Source: Kapaibacterium sp038202665
GTDB lineage: Bacteria > Bacteroidota > Ignavibacteria > Kapaibacteriales > Kapaibacteriaceae
Length of the DNA: 22,015 bases
Direction of reading: 5' to 3'
Assembly (NCBI GenBank): GCA_038202665.1
Contig: JBBRES010000013.1
Span: forward strand, 1 to 22,015
The position numbers and the translations under genes were made by a program. The notes beneath the pieces are model-generated. The model saw nothing but the letters and a program-made list of their open reading frames with translations. It was not told the DNA's origin and made no database searches. Shown one piece after another: positions 8,637 through 16,651 of this stretch; within the stretch, counting starts at the first letter, position 1; every line of letters begins with the position of its first letter.

Positions 8637-8644
8637 CAAAGATA
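8637..8644 (-). promoter_or_regulatory. Bacteroidota-type -7 box for the efflux operon
   Basis: On the minus strand the sequence TATCTTTG matches the TAnnTTTG -7 consensus of the Bacteroidota primary sigma factor exactly and ends 4 bases before ATG 8632. Transcription would start at or very near the A of the start codon, giving a nearly leaderless message. No convincing TTG -33 element is seen at the usual 19-21 base spacing. Confidence 0.55.
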
Positions 8645-8671
8645 GCCCAAATCTTCGTGAAAATCTTTTCA

Positions 8672-8702
8672 TTGGCCAAGTGAGAAAAAAACCTGACATT
8701 TG
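8672..8702 (+). promoter_or_regulatory. Bacteroidota-type promoter for the solute-binding lipoprotein gene
   Basis: TTG at 8672-8674, a 20-base spacer and GACATTTG at 8695-8702 (one mismatch to TAnnTTTG) fit the Bacteroidota -33/-7 arrangement. The box ends 10 bases before ATG 8713, so the transcript would start between it and this ATG. That makes the upstream in-frame GTG at 8680 an unlikely start. The promoter lies back to back with the efflux operon promoter. Confidence 0.5.
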
Positions 8703-8712
8703 CACCTGGATT

Positions 8713-10413
8713 ATGGGATCAAACCCTTCCATACGTTCTTTGACAATCGGACTAGCCATCTGCATTTGTAGTCTTTTCGTTTCGTGCGGCAAGCATTCCT
8801 TGCCGCCTTCCAACGATACCTTTACCTACAATGTACCTGACGGCATACTGAGTCTCGATCCAGCGACGGCGAACTATCGCGGCGCCATCTGGGCAGGCAC
8901 ACAACTCTTTAATGGGTTGGTGGAAGCCGGACCCAATTCCTCAATCGTTCCGTGCATTGCACGGCATTGGGAAACAGATCCAACAGGATTAGAATGGACC
9001 TTCACGCTCCGAACGGACGTGTTCTTCCATACGAATCCCTGCTTTGGAGCGGCTCGCACCCGACGCGTGACTGCGGCCGATGTTCAATACAGCATCGAAC
9101 GTATTTGTGACGCGCGGACAAAGACCACCGGTCTCTGGGCCTTTCGTACTCGCATCGTGGGTGCTCAAGAATTCTTTGAGAACTCGAAAGAGAAGAAAGG
9201 CGGAAGCATTCGAGGCATCAGTATCGTGAACGACTCCGTCGTTCGCATTCGGCTTACAAAGCCGTTCGCTCCGTTTCTAGCTGTTCTTACTATGCCATAT
9301 GCTTGGATCGTCCCTAGGGAGGCGGTTCAGATGTATGGAGTGGACTTCGGACGACATCCCGTTGGAACGGGCCCGTTCATGTTCACAGAGTGGAAGCCGG
9401 ATCTGGAGCTATCGTTGACACGCAATCCGCAGTATTTCAAGACCGACTCGATCGGCACGCGACTACCATACCTGAAGACGGTGAGGTTGTCGTTTCTGCG
9501 GGACCCTAAGGGCGAATTTTTAGAGTTTACGCATGGGCATTTTGATTTCGTGAGTTCAATTGATGGGTCATTTGAGTCAACGATACTGCGAGAAAACGGA
9601 ACGCTGCGTCCCCCATACGACAAGTATCAGCTGCTTCAAGCTGCTGCACAATCGGTGGAGTATTACGGTATCCTCTTGGATACATCGTATCCCGCAGCCA
9701 AAGCTGTTCCTCTCGCAACACAACGTCTTCTCCGTCAGGCATTGAACTATGCCATCGATCGACATCGCATCGTCACGTATCTCCTTCATGGACGTGGAAT
9801 CCCAGCACAGTACGGTGTCCTACCACCCACAATGCCAGGTTTCTCATATAGCGTCCGCGGATATCGATACGATCCCGACCTCGCACGTCGACTGTTGGCA
9901 CAGGCAGGGTATCCCAACGGCTCCGGGCTTCCTCCGTTGCTCTTGCAACTGGGGAATAGCGAGCGGACCGCTTCAGTAGCAGAAGCTGTACAGGCCATGT
10001 GGAGAGACGTCGGTATCAACGTTGATATCCGACAAGTAGACTTTCCTCAACATCTCTCCATGGTTCGCTCCGGCGAACTGGCCATGTGGCGCACGAGTTG
10101 GATCGGCGATTATCCCGATCCCGAGAATTTTCTCGCCCTCTTCGTGAGCGCCAATCAACCTCCAAACGGGCCCAACACCACAAGGGTCCGGAGGCATGAT
10201 CTCGACTCCCTGTACGATGTGGCGCTTTCGCCACTGCTTCCTGCTCAAAAGCGGTACGCTCTGTACAACCAAATGGAGCGCATTGTTATAGAAGAATGTC
10301 CTTGGGTGTTCCTCTACTATCATGTGAACCAGTGGTTGGCTCAGCCGTCCGTTCATGGACTAACCATGGACGGATCCGAACGACTTGTTCTTGAACGCGT
10401 GTTCAAGAAATAG
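8713..10413 (+). CDS. Family 5 extracellular solute-binding lipoprotein (peptide/nickel-type ABC transporter)
   Basis: This gene encodes 566 residues from ATG 8713. A GTG at 8680 would add 11 residues before the lipoprotein signal and precede the likely promoter. The signal is M-G-S-N-P...I-C-I-C-S-L-F-V-S-C-G; Cys25 is the probable lipidated residue, with Phe at -3 a relaxed lipobox. The SBP_bac_5 fold is clear: L-D-P-A-T-A-N near 50, the family stretch T-A-A-D-V-Q-Y-S-I-E-R near 120-130, L-R-Q-A-L-N-Y-A-I-D-R-H near 345, and W-I-G-D-Y-P-D-P-E-N-F-L near 470, typical of DppA/OppA relatives. It should bind a peptide or similar ligand outside the inner membrane. No permease or ATPase genes lie next to it, so the partner transporter is elsewhere or it works alone. 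Ligand unknown. Confidence 0.9.
   Translation: MGSNPSIRSLTIGLAICICSLFVSCGKHSLPPSNDTFTYNVPDGILSLDPATANYRGAIWAGTQLFNGLVEAGPNSSIVPCIARHWETDPTGLEWTFTLRTDVFFHTNPCFGAARTRRVTAADVQYSIERICDARTKTTGLWAFRTRIVGAQEFFENSKEKKGGSIRGISIVNDSVVRIRLTKPFAPFLAVLTMPYAWIVPREAVQMYGVDFGRHPVGTGPFMFTEWKPDLELSLTRNPQYFKTDSIGTRLPYLKTVRLSFLRDPKGEFLEFTHGHFDFVSSIDGSFESTILRENGTLRPPYDKYQLLQAAAQSVEYYGILLDTSYPAAKAVPLATQRLLRQALNYAIDRHRIVTYLLHGRGIPAQYGVLPPTMPGFSYSVRGYRYDPDLARRLLAQAGYPNGSGLPPLLLQLGNSERTASVAEAVQAMWRDVGINVDIRQVDFPQHLSMVRSGELAMWRTSWIGDYPDPENFLALFVSANQPPNGPNTTRVRRHDLDSLYDVALSPLLPAQKRYALYNQMERIVIEECPWVFLYYHVNQWLAQPSVHGLTMDGSERLVLERVFKK
10388..10409. repeat. Perfect 9-bp inverted repeat at the 3' end of the solute-binding gene
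   Basis: TTCTTGAAC (10388-10396), GCGT, GTTCAAGAA (10401-10409) lies inside the last codons, directly before the TAG at 10411-10413 and about 40 bases ahead of the NlpC/P60 start. No T-tract follows, so it is not a standard terminator. Its core GAAC-N4-GTTC has the shape of the Firmicutes LexA (SOS) box. It may be an operator for the next gene, a transcript-end stem, or coincidence. Confidence 0.4.
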
Positions 10414-10449
10414 TCGATCGCCTTTGTCCATCACAAACAGGAGTGTACT

Positions 10450-11331
10450 ATGGTGACAAAACATCTGTCATTGTTCTGCACGGCGCTTCTGGCTCTTGTG
10501 ACGATATCGTTCATAACACCAACGATCGTTGACGCAAAGCCAAGGCATTCAACTTCACGTAAACATTCACGCAAAGTCAAGAAATCGAAATGTTCTCCCG
10601 CTGCACGAGCAGAGGGAAAACGACAAGCCATGGAACTTGTTCGGACGCAGAGTGAAGATCTCTCCCGCATGGTTGGGATCGAATCTGCAAAACCGACTGA
10701 GTCTACGGAACTCACAGACCGGATCGTAGCAGGCGACGGTGAAGTGGTGACCGAAACAGTCACCGCTCTCCCGAGCTCCATCGACGAAAGTGAAGACCTC
10801 GCCGAACTCGAGAAAGAAGACGACGTCTCTGTTGACATCGAAGCGTTCCGCTCACTCTGGCTCCGCTACGTAGACGACGGCCCGATCGAGACCACCGAAG
10901 GTGGAATCGAAAAACAGAAAATGGTGGACAACATCATGGACTGGCTCGGTACTCGTTACGACTTTGGCGGAACAGCACGTTCCGGAATTGATTGCTCGGC
11001 CTTCACACGTACGGTCTACGCTGCCTCTGCAGGAGTTGAACTCCCACGCACAGCAGCTGCTCAGATTGGTGTTGGTTCTTCAATCACACGCAGATCTCGG
11101 TTGCAATTCGGTGACTTGGTATTCTTCCATACTCGCCGTCATGCCTTCGTTTCACACGTTGGCATTTACCTAGGTGATAATTTGTTCGCACACGCAAGCT
11201 CGCGATATGGTGTGACCATCTCTTCACTCGAAAGCACCTACTATAGCAAGCGCCTTATCGGTGCACGTCGCATGACAGAGCAAGACATCGCACGTCTCGC
11301 ACATACGACAGACGCAACAACAACGAACTGA
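10450..11331 (+). CDS. Secreted NlpC/P60 peptidoglycan endopeptidase
   Basis: This gene encodes 293 residues. The start ATG 10450 is preceded by a good Shine-Dalgarno, AGGAG at 10439-10443. A signal peptide covers about 1-29, with likely cleavage after V-D-A. Residues about 30-58 are strongly basic (many K, R, H), which could bind the wall or anionic polymers; about 60-150 is a charged, flexible linker with no recognised domain. The C-terminal NlpC/P60 domain covers about 157-275. Catalytic Cys182 lies in G-I-D-C-S-A-F, His236 in V-S-H-V-G-I-Y, and the third polar residue is probably His248 in F-A-H-A-S-S. Such enzymes cut gamma-D-Glu-diaminopimelate or related bonds in stem peptides. It lies 36 bases after the solute-binding gene, so cotranscription is possible, and is followed by a hairpin terminator. 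Confidence 0.92.
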   Translation: MVTKHLSLFCTALLALVTISFITPTIVDAKPRHSTSRKHSRKVKKSKCSPAARAEGKRQAMELVRTQSEDLSRMVGIESAKPTESTELTDRIVAGDGEVVTETVTALPSSIDESEDLAELEKEDDVSVDIEAFRSLWLRYVDDGPIETTEGGIEKQKMVDNIMDWLGTRYDFGGTARSGIDCSAFTRTVYAASAGVELPRTAAAQIGVGSSITRRSRLQFGDLVFFHTRRHAFVSHVGIYLGDNLFAHASSRYGVTISSLESTYYSKRLIGARRMTEQDIARLAHTTDATTTN

Positions 11332-11369
11332 ATCTTAGGCTGTCCGATCGTCAAACATTTTCATGAACG

Positions 11370-11408
11370 CCCCCGCCCATTACACCATGGACGGGGGTTG
11401 TTCGTTTT
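11370..11408 (+). terminator. Rho-independent-type terminator after the NlpC/P60 gene
   Basis: Arm CCCCCGCCCAT (11370-11380), loop TACACC, arm ATGGACGGGGG (11387-11397): 11 positions with one mismatch, GC-rich at the base, followed by TTGTTCGTTTT (11398-11408). This fits an intrinsic terminator 38 bases after the stop codon. It ends only 9 bases before the next start codon (11418), so it also lies where the next gene's leader would be. Confidence 0.7.
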
Positions 11409-11417
11409 AGCGCGCCC

Positions 11418-14237
11418 ATGAGATATCCCTTCCTCCTTGCTGCCTTCCTTCTAGCATCAATCGTCCTTCAAGCACAACAACATTCGGTGAGCGGCGTGGT
11501 CCTGGACGACGTAACGCGTGCAGCCGTTGCAGGTGCGCGCGTTGTTGTGACGCTCCCCGCCGACACGGTGATTCGCTCCGGCGCAAATGCAGGCGCAAAT
11601 GGAAGGTTTAGGGTGGCAGGGCTGCAGGATGTGACGTATGAATTTCACGTTACCTCTGTAGGGTATCGCAAAACATCGGTGATTGTGAAGGCCACCGATA
11701 CGATGGTGGTGATTCGCATGCGCGTTGATACGGTGCAGAGCCGTGAAGTGCTGGTAGAAGCAAAAGTTGCTGCCATGCAGCAACGCGGCGACACGGTCGA
11801 ATTGAATGCTGCTGCTTTCAAAGCATCGAAGGATGCGTCCACCGAAGACCTCGTGCAAAAGATGCCTGGCATTACCATTCAAGACGGTCGAGTGCAAGCA
11901 CAAGGAGAACAAGTGCAGCAGGTGTTAGTAGATGGACGTCAGTTTTTTGGTGACGATCCGAATGCTGCACTACGCAACCTCCCGGCAGAAATGGTAGACA
12001 AGGTGCAGATCTTCGATCAGAGTAGCGATCAGGCTCGCTTCGCCGGCATCACCGATGCCAATGCTCGCAAGACGATGAACATCACCACGAAGAAGGGAAT
12101 GCGCAGCGGATTGTTTGGCAAGGCCACCGTTGGCTATGGGTCTACGGATCGGTACAAGGCCGCGGCGACGCTGAATTCATTCGGTGGCGACCAACGGGTG
12201 ACGCTGCTGTTTCAATCGAACAACATCAACGAACAGAACTTTTCGCTCGATGATATTCTTGGTGCCATGGGTGGTGGAAGTGGCGGACCCGGCATGCAGA
12301 TGATGCGCAGATTTGGCGCGGCATCCGGAGGGGGCGGAGCGCAGCGTATGATGGGCGGCGGGGGGGCCGGTGGAATTGGAGACTTCTTTGTGGACTCGAA
12401 AAATGGTATCTCGACCACACATGCCTTGGGTGTGAACTACACGGATAAATGGGGATCTGCGATTGATGCAACAGCTAGCTATTTCTTCAATTGGTCCGAT
12501 AATGAAGCCTCGACGAATTCAAATCGATCGTTTGTGATCCCGGCCGGACAGCAGTACAATGAGTCGGCAAACAGTAGCGCGAAGAATGTCAATCATCGTT
12601 TAAACGCCAAGATCGAGGCTCGCATCGACTCGTCGAATTCCATCGTTTGGCGTCCGCGCGGAACGCTGCAGATCAACGACGGAAATAGCGCAACTGTTGG
12701 TAGGAATAGCGTTGATGCATCACCTCAAAGCACGACGGCAAATCTGTATGGTTCGGCGATTAACGGATACAACCTGACGAACGATCTGTTGTATCGCTAT
12801 GCATTCGCGACGTTGGGACGGACGTTCTCGACGAATGTAAGTGTGAACGTGAATAAGAATGCAGGCGACAACTCGCTGACGTCGATCAGCGCTGTGTTTC
12901 CCGATACGCTTGTTGCCGACACGATCATTCAACGACAAGACCTTATGAAGACCGGTTGGAATGTTGCACCAAACATCACGTACACGGAGCCGCTCGACTC
13001 TACAAGTACGCTCGTAGTAGCGGGCTCTGCAAGTGTTACCGAGAGCGAATCCGACAAGCGTACCTATGTGCCGGCCCTTGCGGGTCAGGCGCTCACGCAG
13101 CTCGACACCACGCTCACGAACACATTCAAGAGTCAGTACAGCACCTACTCATTCCAGCCGTCGTATCGGTACGTAACGAAGCCTTTTGATTATGAGATCG
13201 GTGTGTCGTTGCAGTACTCGGATCTGAAGAACGATCAGCAGTTTCCCGTAGAGGGAACGCTGCAGAGGTCCTTCCGAAATGTTCTGCCAAGTCTGTCGGC
13301 TCGTTGGACATTCACCACTGATAAAAACATTCGATTGTCGTATCGCACTCGTACTTCTTCGCCAACTGTAGATCAATTGCAGGGTGTAATCAACAACAGC
13401 AATCCCGTCCAGCTCTCAACAGGGGATCCTCGTCTGCGACAAGACTACTCGCACAACTTTTTCATGCGCTATTCAGCTGCAGATGTAGCCTCTGGTACGA
13501 GTTTCTTTGCGATGCTCATGGGGCAATACACATTTGACTACCTCGGAAACTCTGTCGTCATTGCGTCTACAGACACGGTGATAGCGCCCGGTGTGCTTCT
13601 GCCACGAGGTGGTCAGATTACGAAGCCAACGAACGTAGATGGATACGTGAGTGCCCGGTCGTATTTCGCATACGGCATACCCTGGTCGTTGATATCGTCG
13701 AACGTCAATCTCACCGGCTCGATCTCCTACACCAGAACGCCCGGATACATCAATGGTGTGTTGAACGTGGCGAATAACCCCTCGGTTATGGCGGGCGTCG
13801 TGGTTTCGAGTAACATCAGTGAGAACATCGATTTCACCGTCTCGACGATGTGGACGCAAAGCTGGGTACGCAATTCCGTCCAAGCACAACGAGATGCCAC
13901 GTACTTGAATGGAGTGAGCCGCGCAAAGTTCAGTTGGCGAATGTTTGCAGGGTTGGTGATTACGAGCGACGTGGCGAATTCACTCACGAGTGGATATTCG
14001 GAAGGGTACAGTCTGAGTCCGGTTATCTGGAATGCAGGCCTAGCCTACAAGTTCTTAGAAAACGACCGTGCCGAAGTGCGCTTCACGGTGAACGATATCC
14101 TGAAGCAAAACACGAGTATTTCTCGGTCGGTTTCCGATACCTACACGCAGGACAACCAGTCGACGATCCTTCAACGATACGCCCTGCTCACATTTTCCTA
14201 CAACATCCGAAGTTTCACTGGTTCGTCAACTCCCTGA
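11418..14237 (+). CDS. Outer-membrane beta-barrel protein with carboxypeptidase-regulatory-like domain (TonB-receptor-like)
   Basis: This gene encodes 939 residues. A signal peptide covers about 1-20 (M-R-Y-P-F-L-L-A-A-F, cleavage at L-Q-A-Q). Residues about 23-102 are a carboxypeptidase-regulatory-like Ig fold (S-G-V-V-L-D...S-V-G-Y-R-K). Residues about 105-225 are a plug-like domain containing D-L-V-Q-K-M-P-G-I and V-L-V-D-G-R-Q-F-F-G-D-D. The rest is a long beta barrel with alternating aromatic strands, matching the OMP_b-brl family of Bacteroidota. A Gly/Met-rich loop spans about 282-320. The barrel ends in Y-A-L-L-T-F-S-Y-N-I-R, close to but not at the C-terminus, which lacks a terminal aromatic residue. 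It probably moves or binds a substrate at the outer membrane; the substrate is unknown, no SusD-like partner is adjacent and no TonB box was identified. It lies directly after a terminator, and I see no clear promoter or Shine-Dalgarno before ATG 11418. Confidence 0.88.
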   Translation: MRYPFLLAAFLLASIVLQAQQHSVSGVVLDDVTRAAVAGARVVVTLPADTVIRSGANAGANGRFRVAGLQDVTYEFHVTSVGYRKTSVIVKATDTMVVIRMRVDTVQSREVLVEAKVAAMQQRGDTVELNAAAFKASKDASTEDLVQKMPGITIQDGRVQAQGEQVQQVLVDGRQFFGDDPNAALRNLPAEMVDKVQIFDQSSDQARFAGITDANARKTMNITTKKGMRSGLFGKATVGYGSTDRYKAAATLNSFGGDQRVTLLFQSNNINEQNFSLDDILGAMGGGSGGPGMQMMRRFGAASGGGGAQRMMGGGGAGGIGDFFVDSKNGISTTHALGVNYTDKWGSAIDATASYFFNWSDNEASTNSNRSFVIPAGQQYNESANSSAKNVNHRLNAKIEARIDSSNSIVWRPRGTLQINDGNSATVGRNSVDASPQSTTANLYGSAINGYNLTNDLLYRYAFATLGRTFSTNVSVNVNKNAGDNSLTSISAVFPDTLVADTIIQRQDLMKTGWNVAPNITYTEPLDSTSTLVVAGSASVTESESDKRTYVPALAGQALTQLDTTLTNTFKSQYSTYSFQPSYRYVTKPFDYEIGVSLQYSDLKNDQQFPVEGTLQRSFRNVLPSLSARWTFTTDKNIRLSYRTRTSSPTVDQLQGVINNSNPVQLSTGDPRLRQDYSHNFFMRYSAADVASGTSFFAMLMGQYTFDYLGNSVVIASTDTVIAPGVLLPRGGQITKPTNVDGYVSARSYFAYGIPWSLISSNVNLTGSISYTRTPGYINGVLNVANNPSVMAGVVVSSNISENIDFTVSTMWTQSWVRNSVQAQRDATYLNGVSRAKFSWRMFAGLVITSDVANSLTSGYSEGYSLSPVIWNAGLAYKFLENDRAEVRFTVNDILKQNTSISRSVSDTYTQDNQSTILQRYALLTFSYNIRSFTGSSTP

Positions 14238-14258
14238 CCTTCGTATATTGCCTCCCTA

Positions 14259-14333
14259 TTAAGCGGTCAGGGGAGTGGGGCACGTTGGATTCGCACTACA
14301 TCCAGCGTGCCCTAGGCCGACTTTACCGCTTAA
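14259..14333. terminator. Nested inverted repeats between convergent genes (likely bidirectional terminator)
   Basis: The outer arms TTAAGCGGT (14259-14267) and ACCGCTTAA (14325-14333) pair perfectly over 9 bases. Inside, GGGCACGTTGGAT (14278-14290) and ATCCAGCGTGCCC (14300-14312) pair over 13 bases with one G-U wobble, around a 9-base loop. The structure starts 21 bases after the barrel gene's stop, and its outer right arm overlaps the stop codon of rnr. It would form on both strands. It lacks a strong T-tract, so termination is inferred from position and stem strength. Confidence 0.6.
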
Positions 14334-16645
14334 CTCTCCCTCCCTCTTCGCTTCCCCGCTACCTTCCCAGATCCTTGCTTCGCTTTTGGCGCCTTTGACG
14401 ACGTGCGTCCAGATTGCTTGGCCGGCTGATCTTCTTTCGCTTTCTGCTGTGGTTTCGGTTGCTGCTGCTGAGGTGGTGCAACGTCGCCGGCTGGTGCGAC
14501 GGGCTTGGTTAGCATGAAGTCGATGTTCCGTTTTTCGACGTTCGCTTTGACGATCTTGATACGCACTTCTGTGCCGAATTGGAACGTGCGATGTGTACGT
14601 TTCCCGACGAGTCTGTAGCGCTTTTCGTCAAAGAAATAGTAGTCGTCCGAGAGGTCGCGTATGTGCACCAGACCTTCAACCATAAACTGCTTTACCATCA
14701 CGAAGATTCCAAAGTTCGTCACGCCGGTTATGATGCCGTCGTGCTCTTCACCAAGATGTTCTCTGCACAGAATTACTTGTGCGAGTTTGTTGGAAGCGCG
14801 CTCTGCCTCTACGCTTGCGCGTTCTGTGAGCGACGTGTGATCGGCTACTCTGCCGGCACGTGCGAGCATCACTTTCCATCGTGCGTCGGTTGGCTGACCT
14901 GCCGCATACTCCTTGAGTGCGCGGTGCACGTAGAGATCCGGGTAGCGGCGAATAGGTGACGTGAAGTGTGCGTATTCTCGGAAGCCAAGTCCGTAGTGTC
15001 CAACGTTGAATTCCGCATACACGGCCTTAGACATAGAGCGCAACAACAACGAATGAATCACTTGTTTGTCTGCACGATCCTTGGCTTGTGTGAGTATTGC
15101 ATTGAGATCTGTGGGACCCAGTTTACGCGATGGCACGTTGAGACCTAGTGCACGAATAACGGCCACTGCATCTGCAAGCTTGTCTGGCTCTGGCTCTTCG
15201 TGAATGCGATACACATACGGCGGAAGCTCTTTCGTCTTCCATGCCTTTTGCAACGTCTTCATGTGCTCCGCAACGGTTTTATTTGCCGCGAGCATGCACT
15301 CTTCGACAAGCGCCGTTGCATCGGTGCGCGATTTGACAACAGCCGTCATCGGTTGCTTGTTTTCGTCGAGCAAAAACTTGATCTCTTGCGTTTCGAAATC
15401 AACGCCGCCGCTCTTCATTCTGCGTTCGTTCAGGATGCGCGCAAGCTTGTGCAGATCGTGCAACAGTTCTGCATGATCTCCCTTGCCTCCATCTAAAATC
15501 TCCTGTACTTCTCCATAGGTGAACCGACGTGTGCTCTTGATGATGCTCTCTTCGATGCGATATGAGCGCAAGATGCCAGTGGGAGAAAACTCCATGAAGA
15601 CGGAGAAGGTGAAGCGCGGTTTGTTTGGAACGAGCGAGCAAATGTTGTTCGACAAGTGCTCCGGAAGCATTGGTACTACACGGTCTACGAGGTACGTAGA
15701 GTTGCCGCGCTTTAGTGCTTCACGATCGAGTTCGGTGTCTTCCTTCACGTAGTGCGACACGTCGGCTATGTGTACGCCAAGCTCGACATTGCCGCCGGTG
15801 GTTGGCCGCAGCGACAGTGCATCGTCAAAGTCGCGTGCATCATCAGGGTCGATTGTGATCACCACCGTCTTGCGTAGATCTGTACGACCGGCGGGCGCTT
15901 TGCCACTAACGGGAGGTGGCAGTGCCGAGGCTGCTTCTTCTTCGATGGCGGGCGGGAAGGAGGCAGGGAGACGGAATTCTTTGAGGATGGCCTCGAACTC
16001 AACGTTAGCTGTGCCGCTTTTGCCGAGGACTTCTGTAATGGATGCTTCGGGACTCGCGTTCTCGTGCTCCCAACGCACAAAGGCGCCTAGAACTTTGTCG
16101 CCCGGCTTTGCTCCGTTCAGATTCTTTTCGGCGACGAGAAAGTCAACAAGATGCTTCGCCTCATCCGGGATGAGATAGTAGAAGCTTCCGTCGAACTCGA
16201 CAGTGCCGCTAATCGGCGTTGTCGAGCGCACCATCACGCTCACTACTTCACCGCGAATCTTCTTGCCTTCTCGAATGGCAAGCGGTCGTACTTGAACAGT
16301 GTCTCCATCGAGAGCGTTCGAGAGGTTCTGTCGCTTGATGATAATGGTGGGGAAGTCTGCGTTATCGGTGGTAACGGAAGCCGCTTCGTGGTAGATGTGA
16401 AGCGTTCCGGTGAATCCTTCACTTGGTCGCTCCGCCAGCGCAAAACGCCTGCGTGATTGCCGAGAAACAATGCCTTCGTCTGCCATCGTATTGAGCACAT
16501 GACGCAGGTATTCGTAGTCGTCGGAATCCGAGCGGATGTGAAGTCGTTTTGAAAGGTCGATAAGTTGAATCGGACCTGGTGTTTCTTTGAGGACGGTTAC
16601 AATGTCCTCTCGTAACGTGGCGAGTCTTGAAAGATCTCGTGCCAT
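14330..16645 (-). CDS. rnr: Ribonuclease R (RNB-family 3'-5' exoribonuclease)
   Basis: This 771-residue enzyme degrades structured RNA processively from the 3' end in the cytoplasm. In order it shows an N-terminal helix-turn-helix-like region (about 5-70), OB/cold-shock domains (about 75-230), the RNB catalytic domain (about 255-580), an S1 domain (about 633-713) and a low-complexity tail. The Mg-binding acidic cluster is complete: D266, D272, D274 and D275 in I-D-P-D-D-A-R-D-F-D-D-A-L. The second RNB signature H-F-T-S-P-I-R-R-Y-P-D is at 560-570. The tail (about 717-771) is Gln/Pro- then Lys/Arg-rich, like basic tails of RNase R that bind RNA. Length fits the family (about 750-810). The start, ATG 16645, is 6 bases after the stop of mntR, so it is the last gene of the mntH-mntR-rnr operon. 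Confidence 0.96.
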   Translation of the reverse strand: MARDLSRLATLREDIVTVLKETPGPIQLIDLSKRLHIRSDSDDYEYLRHVLNTMADEGIVSRQSRRRFALAERPSEGFTGTLHIYHEAASVTTDNADFPTIIIKRQNLSNALDGDTVQVRPLAIREGKKIRGEVVSVMVRSTTPISGTVEFDGSFYYLIPDEAKHLVDFLVAEKNLNGAKPGDKVLGAFVRWEHENASPEASITEVLGKSGTANVEFEAILKEFRLPASFPPAIEEEAASALPPPVSGKAPAGRTDLRKTVVITIDPDDARDFDDALSLRPTTGGNVELGVHIADVSHYVKEDTELDREALKRGNSTYLVDRVVPMLPEHLSNNICSLVPNKPRFTFSVFMEFSPTGILRSYRIEESIIKSTRRFTYGEVQEILDGGKGDHAELLHDLHKLARILNERRMKSGGVDFETQEIKFLLDENKQPMTAVVKSRTDATALVEECMLAANKTVAEHMKTLQKAWKTKELPPYVYRIHEEPEPDKLADAVAVIRALGLNVPSRKLGPTDLNAILTQAKDRADKQVIHSLLLRSMSKAVYAEFNVGHYGLGFREYAHFTSPIRRYPDLYVHRALKEYAAGQPTDARWKVMLARAGRVADHTSLTERASVEAERASNKLAQVILCREHLGEEHDGIITGVTNFGIFVMVKQFMVEGLVHIRDLSDDYYFFDEKRYRLVGKRTHRTFQFGTEVRIKIVKANVEKRNIDFMLTKPVAPAGDVAPPQQQQPKPQQKAKEDQPAKQSGRTSSKAPKAKQGSGKVAGKRRGRES

Positions 16646-16651
16646 ACGTGC

